The position numbers were made by a program, and so were the translations under genes. A stretch of DNA of 64,000 nucleotides from Cybelea sp963824595 (GTDB lineage Bacteria; Vulcanimicrobiota; Vulcanimicrobiia; Vulcanimicrobiales; Vulcanimicrobiaceae), in NCBI GenBank assembly GCA_963824595.1, contig CAWGPY010000004.1, positions 62,001 to 126,000 of the forward strand, written 5' to 3'. Positions 9,541 through 18,215 of this stretch are shown here, one piece after another. Under the pieces are notes generated by a model. That model was given only the letters and a program-made list of their open reading frames with translations, was not told the origin of the DNA and searched no databases. Position 1 is the stretch's first letter; each line of letters opens with the position of its first letter.

Positions 9541-10356
9541 TTAAATTTTCGTAGCGCGCGCAAGGAGATCGGGGGCCTCGAGCCGCTCGCACACGGCGGG
9601 AAATCCGGCGGTAGGCCCCCGCCACTTCAACTCGTTGACGTCTGCAAAGAGCTTCGCGTCGGTTCGAAGGGTCGCCAGCGTCTTGAATAACAGCGCGAGG
9701 GGGTGCCGCTCGCCGAGGACTTCCGGCGGGAACAGCTCGATCGGGCCGTAACGGATGAGCAGAGCTGCCGCGCCCTTCGGCCCAATGCCCGCGATGCCGG
9801 GAAAACCGTCGGCGGCATCGCCGACGAGCGCCAGATAGTCGGGTATCAGCTCAGGATTCACTCCAAACTTGGCTCGCACGCCGTCGGCGTCGCGGATGAC
9901 CTTGGTTCTTCGATCGATCTGCACGACGCGATCCTCGCGCACGCATTGCGCGAGGTCCTTGTCCGGAGTCCAGATGCAGACTTTCTCCACCCTAGGATCC
10001 GCAGCGGCGATTGCGGCCGCCGAGGCCAGCGCGTCGTCGGCCTCCAGCTCGATCATCGCCCAAACCGGAATCCCCATGGCGCGTAGCGCGTCCTCGAGCG
10101 GTACGAACTGGGTAAAGAGCGCGGGATCGATTCCAGCTCCCGTTTTGTAGCCGCTCCAAAGTTCGTTGCGAAATGACGCGATGACGTGATCGGTGGCGAC
10201 GCCCAGGTGCGTCGCACCCTCGCCGATCATTTGCAGCACGGTATGGAGCACGCCGGCAACCGCCCCGAACCGCCGCTCCTTCCCACCGGTGGCGCGACGC
10301 AGCCCGTAGAAATGCCGGAAGAGCTCGTAGGTTCCGTCGACCAGATGAACGATCAC
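9541..10356 (-). CDS. 5'-3' exonuclease (PIN/FEN family)
   Basis: A stand-alone 271-residue relative of the 5' nuclease domain of DNA polymerase I. The N-terminal VDGTYELFRHFYG is the usual opening with the first metal-binding Asp. ELEADDALAS and TPDKDLAQ are the acidic metal-binding motifs of the PIN fold, and GIAGIGPKGAAALL is the helix-hairpin-helix-like H3TH element that grips DNA. It probably removes flaps or primers, or acts in repair, in the cytoplasm. The polymerase domain is absent. Transcribed alone. Confidence 0.9.
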   Translation of the reverse strand: MIVHLVDGTYELFRHFYGLRRATGGKERRFGAVAGVLHTVLQMIGEGATHLGVATDHVIASFRNELWSGYKTGAGIDPALFTQFVPLEDALRAMGIPVWAMIELEADDALASAAAIAAADPRVEKVCIWTPDKDLAQCVREDRVVQIDRRTKVIRDADGVRAKFGVNPELIPDYLALVGDAADGFPGIAGIGPKGAAALLIRYGPIELFPPEVLGERHPLALLFKTLATLRTDAKLFADVNELKWRGPTAGFPAVCERLEAPDLLARATKI

Positions 10357-10422
10357 GTGGGCATAATCGCCCCACTTTCGAACGCCACCTCTCTCCGGCG
10401 GCTTAGGTTCGCGAACCTCGGG

Positions 10423-10812
10423 CTAGGCGACGCACCGAGGATCGGTAAAGCAGCCCGTTCGGATCGCATGTCGCAACCCCGATGCGAGTTCCGACTCGCT
10501 CGACGCTTTGGAGAGCAGGCAGCTGGCACCGGCGAGGTGACACGCGACGCCCCACGATGGGTCTACGAACGCCGTGTAGACGACGATGACGCAATCGGAT
10601 AAGACGAAGCGAAGCTGCCGGAGCGTCTCGAGCGGGTCGACGTCGAGATGGTCGATATCAGCAATAAGAACTGCGGGCGCGAGCTTTCTCAACCCGGCAA
10701 CGTCAAGCCGGGCCACGATCGCGGCGCCGGTCTCTCCCGCAGCTCTGAGCGCGGAGGTGAGCAGGGCGATGTCCTGGGGGGCTGCGCCGGCCAAGCAGCA
10801 AACGCGGGCCAT
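10423..10812 (-). CDS. Stand-alone receiver (CheY-like) domain protein
   Basis: A 129-residue protein matching a single response-regulator receiver domain. VLIADIDHL contains the probable phosphoacceptor region, VIVVYTA supplies the Thr/Ser position and LLSKASSESEL the conserved Lys with the beta5-alpha5 loop. No output domain is present. The acidic pocket near the N-terminus is poorly conserved (LAGAAPQDI where DD is usual), so phosphorylation is doubtful. It is divergent from the LuxR-type regulator, which suggests they act together. Confidence 0.7.
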   Translation of the reverse strand: MARVCCLAGAAPQDIALLTSALRAAGETGAAIVARLDVAGLRKLAPAVLIADIDHLDVDPLETLRQLRFVLSDCVIVVYTAFVDPSWGVACHLAGASCLLSKASSESELASGLRHAIRTGCFTDPRCVA

Positions 10813-10903
10813 ACGATAACGCTTTCACAGGTCCGAAGCAGTAGGCGGACCATAGAAGAAGAAGGTTTACCTAGCGTAGCATAGTGGCGAGGAAGTAACC
10901 ATC

Positions 10904-10942
10904 GTGAAAAAGTCCGATAACGCCGGAGCGCGGGTCAGCTGA
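10904..10942 (+). CDS. Possible 12-codon upstream ORF before the LuxR regulator
   Basis: GTG 10904 is preceded at eight bases by GAGGAAG (10889-10895), a far better ribosome-binding site than the one before the regulator's own GTG 10960. The frame reads VKKSDNAGARVS and stops at TGA 10940-10942, 17 bases before the regulator. It could be a leader peptide, or the true 5' end of the regulator gene if a frameshift is present. Confidence 0.35.
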   Translation: MKKSDNAGARVS

Positions 10943-10959
10943 CGTTTCCTTCCGATTTC

Positions 10960-11949
10960 GTGCCGGAACGAGACCCCGCATTTCCGATCATCATGGACAT
11001 TCTCCGCGTCGTTCCGGCGTCTCGGTGGGCCTTTGCACGCCTAAAACCCGACGGCGACCTGGCCGGACTCCTCCTTGACCAAGCGGGAAACGGCGGCGAA
11101 CTGACGCGCCTCAAGAGCGAATTCGAACGGCAGCGGGAGATGGTCAAGGTCGGCCCGCGCCTCGCCGCGACGCTCCGTCCGCTCGGCGATCTCGAAAGCG
11201 GTATTACGCTGTTGTTTGCCGATGCGCACGCGAACTTCGGGATTCTGACTCTGCTGCGTACGAGCGAGTTGGGTCCGTTCACATCGAGCGAAATCAGCGT
11301 GTTGGCGCTGTCGCTCGACGCCACGTCGGAGCGGCTCTCCGCACTGCGCCTCGACGCGCCCGGGAAAAAGAGTCGCGCCAAGGCCGAGAGTCGCATCTCG
11401 CCTGATGAATCGCCCGCGGCAGAGTCGGAAGAGGCATTCTACGTGCTCGACCGCGACTTGCAGATCGTGCTCGCGTGGACGGCCGAGGATCAGCGGCGCG
11501 TCGCGCTCACGGGCCTGCGTACGAGGATAGCGGAACGCCTGCCGGCAGTGCTCGAGGAAACCGTCCGCGACCTGATCGCCGGCTGGCAAAGCGAATCGGA
11601 TTCGCAGACGCCGGGCACCGCCCGCCCGGTGCCATTCTTAGTCGTGCGAACGCAGCCAATGTCGGGTCCCGCCGGACTGTTCATCGGAGTGCGGATCGAT
11701 CGTTTCAAGCCATCCAAGCTCAGCGGTCCCGCGCGCCGGTTCCATATCTCGCCGCGCGAGCTCCAGGTGCTGGGGCTGCTGCTCGACGGGGCGAAGCTCG
11801 AGGAGATCGGCCGAACCCTGAATATCGCCCATTCTACCGTTCAGCATCACGTCAAGAACATGGTCGAGAAGACCGGCAGCCGGAACCGCTCCGAGCTCAT
11901 CGCACGGGTGCTGGGGTGGGAGAACTCGTCGGAGGGCCAGCTCGCCTAG
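10960..11949 (+). CDS. LuxR-type (GerE HTH) transcriptional regulator
   Basis: The C-terminal 60 residues are a classic LuxR/GerE DNA-binding domain: ISPRELQVLGLLLDG, LEEIGRTLNIAHSTVQHHVKNMVEKTG, then RNRSELI. The N-terminal 230 residues resemble a GAF/PAS-like sensory region, but no ligand pocket is identifiable. GTG 10960 is the first conventional start and has no good ribosome-binding site; ATG 10993 is an alternative. A 12-codon ORF with a strong site lies just upstream. Divergent from the lone receiver protein. Confidence 0.85.
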   Translation: MPERDPAFPIIMDILRVVPASRWAFARLKPDGDLAGLLLDQAGNGGELTRLKSEFERQREMVKVGPRLAATLRPLGDLESGITLLFADAHANFGILTLLRTSELGPFTSSEISVLALSLDATSERLSALRLDAPGKKSRAKAESRISPDESPAAESEEAFYVLDRDLQIVLAWTAEDQRRVALTGLRTRIAERLPAVLEETVRDLIAGWQSESDSQTPGTARPVPFLVVRTQPMSGPAGLFIGVRIDRFKPSKLSGPARRFHISPRELQVLGLLLDGAKLEEIGRTLNIAHSTVQHHVKNMVEKTGSRNRSELIARVLGWENSSEGQLA

Positions 11950-12038
11950 CAGCAGCGCAAGCGAGGGCTCCGACTCGAAGAAATTACGCTTTTCGCCATA
12001 TCGCGCGACGTGCAACCGCGATATGCTAGAGGGACTTC

Positions 12039-12881
12039 GTGAGCGCCTCAAAGATGGATCCGGTATATCGGTGGATCAAGGGACTCGGGATCGTCGGCAT
12101 CCATGCCGGCGCGCTCGCGGCGTTCTGGCCCGGTTTCTTCACGTGGCCGGCCCTAATCGCAGCCGCCGTCGTATCGTATGCGAGCGTGGGCTTGGGTATT
12201 TCTCTGGCTTTCCATCGCGTGCTGACGCATCGCAGCTTGCGCTTGTTCAAACCGTTCGAATATCTGATTGCGATTTTCGGTACGCTCGCACTGCAGGGCG
12301 ATCCGATCCGGTGGGTTGCGGTTCACCGCAAGCACCATGCGAACGCCGATCGCGAAGGCGATCCGCACGGTATCGACCGGGGCTTCAGGTGGGCGCACGT
12401 CGACTGGCTCTATCGCCACAACATCGCGCTCCCCTCGGCGGACGAGATTCAACACTTCGCACCCGACCTCTGCGCGGACCCGTTTTACCGGGTGCTGCAG
12501 TATCTGAATATTCCACTTCAGGTGGCGCTGGGTGTGGGGCTCTTTGCCCTCGGTGGATGGCCGTGGGTGATCTGGGGCATCTTCGTGCGGTTGGTGCTTG
12601 GGTATCATTCGACGTGGCTCGTCAACAGCGCGTCTCATACGTTGGGGTACCGCACGTATCAGACTGCCGACCAATCAACCAACTGCTGGTGGGTGGCCCT
12701 CATCTCCTGGGGCGAAGGCTGGCACAATAACCATCACGCGTTCCCGTTCTCGGCGCGTCACGGGCTGCGCTGGTTCGAGTTCGACATGACGTGGTGGCAC
12801 GTCAGGCTCCTCGCGTTTCTCCGCCTCGCCGATCGAATCAAGATTCCCAGCCAGGCTATGCGGGAGCGGCTCCGCAGCTAA
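12039..12881 (+). CDS. Acyl-lipid/acyl-CoA fatty-acid desaturase
   Basis: A membrane-bound di-iron desaturase. The three histidine boxes are present: HRVLTH, HRKHH and EGWHNNHH, the last being the delta-9 type. Hydrophobic segments lie at the N-terminus and around residues 160-190. It introduces a double bond into acyl chains to adjust membrane fluidity, using an electron donor not encoded nearby. The GTG start follows AGAGGGA. It faces a close paralogue at 13395-14228 across a 0.5-kb gap. Confidence 0.92.
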   Translation: MSASKMDPVYRWIKGLGIVGIHAGALAAFWPGFFTWPALIAAAVVSYASVGLGISLAFHRVLTHRSLRLFKPFEYLIAIFGTLALQGDPIRWVAVHRKHHANADREGDPHGIDRGFRWAHVDWLYRHNIALPSADEIQHFAPDLCADPFYRVLQYLNIPLQVALGVGLFALGGWPWVIWGIFVRLVLGYHSTWLVNSASHTLGYRTYQTADQSTNCWWVALISWGEGWHNNHHAFPFSARHGLRWFEFDMTWWHVRLLAFLRLADRIKIPSQAMRERLRS

Positions 12882-12882
12882 T

Positions 12883-13134
12883 CTATTTCTTGGCTACCGG
12901 AAACGGATTCTGCGGCTTCTCGGAATAGGAGTACTTTTCGCCGCAAATACGGCAAACGTTGAGCGGGCTTCCGAAGTGTTCGTGCGGCGGGTACTCTTTG
13001 GCGACCTTAGGACGACGCTTGGTGGTAGCTACAGTTCCGATGGCTTTAGCTCGCCTCGCTCCCGCGCTGGGAGCTGCGTGCCTCCAGTGATCGAAGGCAT
13101 TGCTCTCAACGTTCGGTGTACCGCTACAAAGCAC
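12883..13134 (-). CDS. Small CxxC protein, hypothetical
   Basis: The last 45 residues look like a genuine small protein: a lysine/proline-rich stretch, then NVCRICGEKYSYSEKP with a single CxxC pair, possibly half of a zinc site. The upstream part of the frame (from the start at 13134) has no protein-like character, so the real start is probably later. ATC near 13025 would give a product of about 50 residues, but no conventional start exists there. Abuts the desaturase gene tail to tail. Confidence 0.45.
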   Translation of the reverse strand: MLCSGTPNVESNAFDHWRHAAPSAGARRAKAIGTVATTKRRPKVAKEYPPHEHFGSPLNVCRICGEKYSYSEKPQNPFPVAKK

Positions 13135-13394
13135 CTCGAACGCGAGCGGCGCCTTGCCTTGCTACCGAACGCTGAAGATAAAGTCTCTGCGTTTCGAGGT
13201 TCCAAAAATTTGGTAGTCGCACGCGCTGCGGTCGACCCCGCTTTGGGTGACGTCGGCGTCGCTTACCTCGTCGGGAGCACGCGACGGCGCGGCTTTCGTT
13301 ATCATTCTCATGTTATTGCATACACGAAAGTGCCGCTCATAGTTTCGCTCCGCCTCGAGCGCCGGTCGCGGATCGCGAGGGTGCGGATTTGCGG
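13135..13394. other. Interval between the two desaturase genes, no convincing gene
   Basis: A minus-strand frame from TTG 13398 to 13162 overlaps the desaturase stop as TTGA. It has no ribosome-binding site and no recognisable protein features, so I do not call it. Base composition is less GC-rich than the surroundings, consistent with a regulatory or decayed segment. Confidence 0.5.
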
Positions 13395-14228
13395 TCAAGC
13401 CTCCAGGCTATGCCGTAGAGCCTTTGCCGTCGGGATGCGAACGCGATCGGCGAGCCGCAAGAGAGTCAATAATTTAACGTTCCACCAGGTGAGGTCGAAT
13501 TCGAACCACCGTAAACCGTGGCGGGCAGAATACGGGAATGCGTGATGGTTGTTATGCCACCCTTCGCCCCACGAAACCAGAGCGACCCACCAGCAGTTCG
13601 TCGAGAGGTCGGCGGTGCGATACGTGCGGTATCCCAGCGAATGCGCGGCGCTGTTGACTAGCCACGTTGCGTGATAGCTAATTACCAGCCGGACGAAGAT
13701 GCCCCACGCGACCCAGGTCCATCCGCCGAGGGCGAAGAGCAGCCCGGCAAGAGCGAGCTGCATGGGCAGGTGAAGATTCTGTAGTATCCGGTAGAATTTT
13801 TGAGCCTGAAGATCGGGCGCATACCGAATTAACTCGTCGGCCTCCGGAAGCGCACCGTTGGGCTGCGTCAGCCAGCGAATGTGCGCCCAGCGGAAACCCA
13901 CGTTACGGCCGTGGGGGTCGCCGTCGGCGTCGGAATGCGCGTGGTGCTTACGATGCGTGGCGACCCACCGGATCGGATCGCCTTGCAAGGCCAGCACGCC
14001 AAGGGCCGCTAACGCGTACTCCAGCGGTTTACGCATGCGTAACCCGCGATGCGTCAAGGTCCGGTGGTAACACAGCGCGATCCCGAGACCGCCGGTGAGG
14101 TAGAGAAGAACTGCCGCGACGATCGGGCCGCTCCAACTAAACGTCCCGGGCAATAATGCCGTCAAGGCGCCGACATGAATGCCCAGCAATCCGAGGCGGT
14201 TCGTCCACGCGCGAAAGCGAAGGCTCAC
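13395..14228 (-). CDS. Fatty-acid desaturase, paralogue of the gene at 12039
   Basis: About 277 residues and clearly homologous to the convergent desaturase, including long shared stretches around the second and third histidine boxes. Boxes are HRTLTH, HRKHH and EGWHNNHH, so all iron ligands are intact. The GTG start is preceded by GAGGGAA. The duplication seems old enough for the N-terminal membrane segments to diverge, which suggests different acyl substrates or conditions rather than a recent copy. Confidence 0.92.
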   Translation of the reverse strand: MSLRFRAWTNRLGLLGIHVGALTALLPGTFSWSGPIVAAVLLYLTGGLGIALCYHRTLTHRGLRMRKPLEYALAALGVLALQGDPIRWVATHRKHHAHSDADGDPHGRNVGFRWAHIRWLTQPNGALPEADELIRYAPDLQAQKFYRILQNLHLPMQLALAGLLFALGGWTWVAWGIFVRLVISYHATWLVNSAAHSLGYRTYRTADLSTNCWWVALVSWGEGWHNNHHAFPYSARHGLRWFEFDLTWWNVKLLTLLRLADRVRIPTAKALRHSLEA

Positions 14229-14245
14229 GTTTTTCCCTCGACTTC

Positions 14246-15439
14246 TTAGCGGCGGCGGCGGCGTTGGAAGGTCCGGCGACGCGCCTGCGGCTGGACCGCG
14301 AGAGCTTGGGCGGAGGCCGGCTCCATGAAGTCGTGTTCGCTGCGCTTGAGAGGCGTGCCGATTGCGCTTTCGATGCGCGCAAAGGAGCCGGCCTCGTCGC
14401 GAGAAACGAACGTAATCGCGTCGCCGCTGCGCTGAGCGCGCGCCGTGCGTCCGATGCGGTGAATGTAATCGGTCGGCTCGGAGGGGACGTCGTAGTTTAT
14501 GACGTGTCCGAGATCCACGATGTCGAGGCCGCGGGAGGCGACGTCCGTGGCGACTAAGACTCGGTGGCGTCCCTTTCTAAAGGCTTCGAGAGCGCGCGAA
14601 CGCTGCGCTTGCGAGCGATCGCCGTGAATGCGTTCCGCGTCGACGCGATTCCGCATCAACGCACCGGCGACCCGCTCGGCCCGCGATTTGGTTCGCGTAA
14701 AGACGATCGCGTTAAAGACGCGTCCATCCTTGAGCAGATCCACGAGGAGCTCTGTCTTCCGGTGCGGCTCGACCTCGTAGACCCACTGGGTTACGGTGTC
14801 GACCGGGGTCGTAGACGGTGCTAGATTGATACGCACCGGATCGCGGAGAAAGTTACGCGCGAGCTGCACCACCGAACTCCCGAGGGTTGCCGAGAAGCAG
14901 AGCGTTTGGCGGTCGGCCGGGAGTTTCGCGATGATGCGCTTTACGTCGGGCAAGAATCCCATATCGAGCATGCGGTCCGCTTCGTCGAGCACGAAGATCG
15001 CGACGTTGCTCAGGCTGGCCTCGCTGCGCTGCATCAAATCGATGAGTCGTCCCGGCGTCGCGACCACGACGTCGGTGCCGCGGCGCATGGCTTTGATTTG
15101 CGGTTCCATTGCCACGCCCCCATAAATCGGCGTAATGGTCAGTTTCGTGTGTTTTGCCAGCTGCCGGAAATGCTGGGTAATTTGCTGCGCCAGCTCGCGC
15201 GTCGGCGTCAGTACCAGAGCGGTGATGCGGTCGGAGCGGCGCTCGACGAGTTTTTGGAGCAGCGGGATGCCGAACGCTGCGGATTTGCCGCTTCCGGTCG
15301 GTGCGCTCGCAAAGACGTCGCGGCCGGCCAGAGCAACCGGGATGGCCGAGCGCTGAATCGGCGTGGGCTCGTTATAGTGAAGGTCTTCGATGCCGCGACG
15401 AATGGCAACATCCAAAGGCAGTTCTGAAAAAGTTAAAAT
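14246..15439 (-). CDS. DEAD-box RNA helicase, RhlE-like
   Basis: All helicase motifs are present: Q motif EPTPIQ, motif I APTGSGKS, Ia PTRELAQQ, II VLDEADRM, III SAT, and VI HRIGRTAR. The C-terminus is short and basic (RRRTFQRRRRR), as in RhlE. The first conventional start, TTG 15415, would cut off FSEL, whose Phe is the conserved aromatic upstream of the Q motif. The in-frame stop at 15449-15451 leaves only ATT 15439 as a sensible start (MLTFSELPLD). Likely roles are RNA remodelling and cold adaptation. Confidence 0.92.
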   Translation of the reverse strand: MLTFSELPLDVAIRRGIEDLHYNEPTPIQRSAIPVALAGRDVFASAPTGSGKSAAFGIPLLQKLVERRSDRITALVLTPTRELAQQITQHFRQLAKHTKLTITPIYGGVAMEPQIKAMRRGTDVVVATPGRLIDLMQRSEASLSNVAIFVLDEADRMLDMGFLPDVKRIIAKLPADRQTLCFSATLGSSVVQLARNFLRDPVRINLAPSTTPVDTVTQWVYEVEPHRKTELLVDLLKDGRVFNAIVFTRTKSRAERVAGALMRNRVDAERIHGDRSQAQRSRALEAFRKGRHRVLVATDVASRGLDIVDLGHVINYDVPSEPTDYIHRIGRTARAQRSGDAITFVSRDEAGSFARIESAIGTPLKRSEHDFMEPASAQALAVQPQARRRTFQRRRRR

Positions 15440-15603
15440 GTTGAAAGCCTATCTTTCGGTGGCGCTTCTTATCGACCACTCGAAAGATCGCGCATAGTGC
15501 GAAGAAGGAGTGTCTCACAAATTCCTTCTCGATATGCCTCTCCCTACCCCCGCAAGAGGAAAAAGGTTGCACTTCCGACCCTCTTGGGCGAAATCTCGCC
15601 TCG

Positions 15604-16182
15604 CTACTGGGGGGCGTCGGCCTCGATATTGACCGAAATGGCGACGTCGTTGCCGACGATCATCGGGCCATAGCTCATTCCCCATTGCGTGCGGTCGACG
15701 GTCACCGTCGCGGCATACGCGAGGATCGAGCGGCCGCGCGGCGATTTTCCGGCACCGGCGACTTGCGCGCTCAGCGTCACCGGATGCGTCTGACCGTGCA
15801 TGGTCAGGTCGCCCGTTACGCGGAATTGTTTGGCGTCGCCCTCGATCTTGGTGCTGACGAAGCGCATCGTCGGGAACGTCGCCACGTCGAAGTAGTGCGC
15901 CGAGCGCAGGTCGTTGTCGCGCATGTCGTTATGCGTATCGACCTTCGAGGGGTCCAGCTCGGCGGTCACCGCGACGGGGACTTGCTCGCCGGGATTCAAC
16001 TTCACCGACGCGCTGCGTAAAGGGATCGTACCGATTACTGGAACGATTCCAAAGTGCCGCGCGGTAAACTGCGCCGTGGAGTGAACCGGGTCGACGCTCC
16101 AGGTTTCGGCCTGTGCCCCTACGGCAGGGCCGGCCGTGTGCAGCACGGCGAGCGTGAACGTTAGGGCGATCGCTAATTTCAT
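15604..16182 (-). CDS. YceI-family periplasmic lipid-binding protein
   Basis: Start set at ATG 16182, giving a clean signal peptide (MKLAIALTFTLAVLHTAGPAVGA cut after Ala). The mature domain is a YceI lipocalin-like barrel: WSVDPVHSTAQFTARHFG, the central SAHYFDVATFPTMRF and GDLTMHGQTHPVTL are hallmarks. YceI proteins bind isoprenoid or other long-chain lipids in the periplasm. Divergent from the propeller lipoprotein gene, with about 97 bases of shared promoter region. Confidence 0.92.
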   Translation of the reverse strand: MKLAIALTFTLAVLHTAGPAVGAQAETWSVDPVHSTAQFTARHFGIVPVIGTIPLRSASVKLNPGEQVPVAVTAELDPSKVDTHNDMRDNDLRSAHYFDVATFPTMRFVSTKIEGDAKQFRVTGDLTMHGQTHPVTLSAQVAGAGKSPRGRSILAYAATVTVDRTQWGMSYGPMIVGNDVAISVNIEADAPQ

Positions 16183-16278
16183 CGCGTGTCGCTTGTTTTG
16201 CGCGAGGGCGGGGCGTTCCCGGAGGGGGTTCGCGCGCGAACGGTTAAGCAAGCGAGCCTAAAAGGAGGCCGAGATATC

Positions 16279-17295
16279 GTGCGTTCGGGAGCGATGACCA
16301 GTCTTTTGACGGTTCTGGCGGGCGCCGCTATTATGTTGCCGGGATGTCAAGCCGCCGTCACGCCGCCGGTGGGGGCGCGGTCGCCGGCCTCGCCGCAGAG
16401 CCATGCTCGCCGGGGTGCGCCGGCGCCGATGGTCTTCGTGGGCGACTTTAGCGGCAACGCGATCCTGGGCTTTCCCCTGAGCTCAAAAGGCAACGTCGCC
16501 CCGGCGGTCGACATCTCCGGCGACAAGACGGGACTGGGCCATGCCGACAACGTCGCGCTCGATCCCGCGAAGCGCATCTACGTTTCGATAAATGGCAAGA
16601 CGATCGGCGCCTTTCCCGCGAACGGCAATGGCAACGTTCGCCGGAGTCGCAAGATCGCAGGCTCGAAAACCGGGCTCTCGTTTCCGATCGGCGTCGTGCT
16701 CGACTCGAAGGGCTACCTTTACGTGGCGGATTGCGGATACGGAGACGTAAAGGTTTTCGCTCCGGGCGCCGACGGCAACGTCGCCCCGATCCGGATCTTC
16801 AGTCCATCGAACGGCTGCACGATCGAGCTGGCCGTCGACGCGTCCGACAACGTGTACGTAACGTGCGGCGACAACGAGATTGCCGAGTTTTCGTCGGAGT
16901 CGCAGGGCAACGCCTTGGTCAAAGTGATTCAGGAGCAAGAGGGGCAGAAAGGCGTCGGCGTGCGGTCCGTTGCCGTGGACGGTGACGGGAATGTCTACGC
17001 CGGAAACCTCCTCGCCAAGGACATCCGCGTCTTTCCCCCGACCGCATCGGGTCCGTCGAAGCCGTCGCGCACGATCAAAGGTTCGAACACGCACCTGGGC
17101 GCAGCGACCGGGCTTGGGCTCGATTCCAAGAAGAGGCTCTACGTGACGGTTTGCGAGCACTGCAGCGAAGGGTCGGGGAAGGATAGCGTGCTCGTCTTTG
17201 CCGCCGGTGCAAAGGGCAACGCCGCGCCCCTTGCCGTGATCGCCGGCAGCAAAACGAAGCTCAGCGCGCCGACCGACCTGGTCGTCCGGGACTGA
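16279..17295 (+). CDS. Secreted beta-propeller lipoprotein (NHL-type)
   Basis: Start set at GTG 16279 because AAAGGAGG (16261-16268) lies ten bases upstream; ATG 16294 is the alternative. The signal peptide ends in the lipobox IMLPGC. At least six blades repeat the pattern GVVLDSKGYLYVADCG, VAVDGDGNVYAGN, GLGLDSKKRLYVTV, joined by phrases such as FPLSSKGNVAP and IAGSKTGLS. It precedes the SUMF1-domain gene by 23 bases, probably as one transcript. Confidence 0.85.
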   Translation: MRSGAMTSLLTVLAGAAIMLPGCQAAVTPPVGARSPASPQSHARRGAPAPMVFVGDFSGNAILGFPLSSKGNVAPAVDISGDKTGLGHADNVALDPAKRIYVSINGKTIGAFPANGNGNVRRSRKIAGSKTGLSFPIGVVLDSKGYLYVADCGYGDVKVFAPGADGNVAPIRIFSPSNGCTIELAVDASDNVYVTCGDNEIAEFSSESQGNALVKVIQEQEGQKGVGVRSVAVDGDGNVYAGNLLAKDIRVFPPTASGPSKPSRTIKGSNTHLGAATGLGLDSKKRLYVTVCEHCSEGSGKDSVLVFAAGAKGNAAPLAVIAGSKTKLSAPTDLVVRD

Positions 17296-17318
17296 GCCAT
17301 CGTGGGTAAGACGGACGA

Positions 17319-18215
17319 GTGCGATTCATTCTCATCCTGGCCGTGCTCTTGTCCGCACAGACGCCCGAACCAAGCGGGCTAAACGAGCGTTCTCCGGGCG
17401 TCGTGTTCGACGACTGCGAGGGGTGTCCCGAGATGGTCGTGCTCCCCGCGGGTCAATTCACGATGGGATCGACTCAGGCACAGAAGAGCTGGGCGGTCGC
17501 TCACGGCGCGACCGCTCGAGCGGTAGCGGACGAAGCTCCGGAGCATCGGGTCTCGCTCCGGTCCTTCGCGCTCGGGGAGTATGCCGTGACCCGCGTTCAA
17601 TACGCGGCGTTCGTCACGGAGACGGGATATGAAATCAAAGGAGGATGCGGGCGCGACGCTTCCGGCACCACCCAGGACCCCGAGCTGAGTTGGAGGGATC
17701 CCGGCTTTCCGCAAACGGAGCTGGATCCCGTCGTTTGCGTCAGCTGGCGCGACGCGCAGGCGTATGTCAACTGGGTAAATCAGAAGGTGCGTGCAGCGGG
17801 CGACAGCGGCAGCTATCGCCTGCCGACGGAAGCGGAGTGGGAATACGCCGCGCGCGCCGGAAGCGCGGGGCTCTTTTGGTGGGGTGACGACCTGCGGGCC
17901 GCGCCGGAACACGCGTGGTACTCCGAGAACGCCGACGGACGGACTCGACCGATCGGCTCGAAGCCCGCGAACGGTTTCGGCGTTTTCGATATCGTCGGTA
18001 ACGTTTGGCAATGGACCGCGGACTGCTACGCGCCAAGCTACGCGAAAGCGGCGGCGGACGGACGGGCACTCGAAGGGGACGACACGTGCTCGCGAGTCGA
18101 CCGCGGCGGCGGCTGGATGTCTCCGGCCTGGATGCTGCGCTCGAGCACTCGCGAACGACACCCCGCCGATTTTCGCAATCGCAGCATGGGTTTTCGCGTA
18201 GCGCGCGATCTTTAA
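17319..18215 (+). CDS. Secreted SUMF1/FGE-sulfatase-domain protein
   Basis: A short signal peptide is followed by a formylglycine-generating-enzyme fold: MVVLPAGQFTMGS at the start, YRLPTEAEWEYAARAG in the centre and DIVGNVWQWTADCY near the end. In the position of the catalytic cysteine pair of true FGE, the sequence reads GGGWMSPAWMLRSSTR, with no cysteine. It is therefore unlikely to activate sulfatases; such domains often act as ligand-binding or accessory modules. The TAA stop overlaps the convergent Xre gene by four bases. Confidence 0.85.
   Translation: MRFILILAVLLSAQTPEPSGLNERSPGVVFDDCEGCPEMVVLPAGQFTMGSTQAQKSWAVAHGATARAVADEAPEHRVSLRSFALGEYAVTRVQYAAFVTETGYEIKGGCGRDASGTTQDPELSWRDPGFPQTELDPVVCVSWRDAQAYVNWVNQKVRAAGDSGSYRLPTEAEWEYAARAGSAGLFWWGDDLRAAPEHAWYSENADGRTRPIGSKPANGFGVFDIVGNVWQWTADCYAPSYAKAAADGRALEGDDTCSRVDRGGGWMSPAWMLRSSTRERHPADFRNRSMGFRVARDL

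Noticed and set aside
13162..13398. Minus-strand frame overlapping the desaturase stop as TTGA
   Set aside because: No ribosome-binding site or family; kept as unexplained sequence.
12976..13545. Plus-strand frame of 189 codons between desaturases
   Set aside because: Runs into the second desaturase antisense and has no recognisable features.
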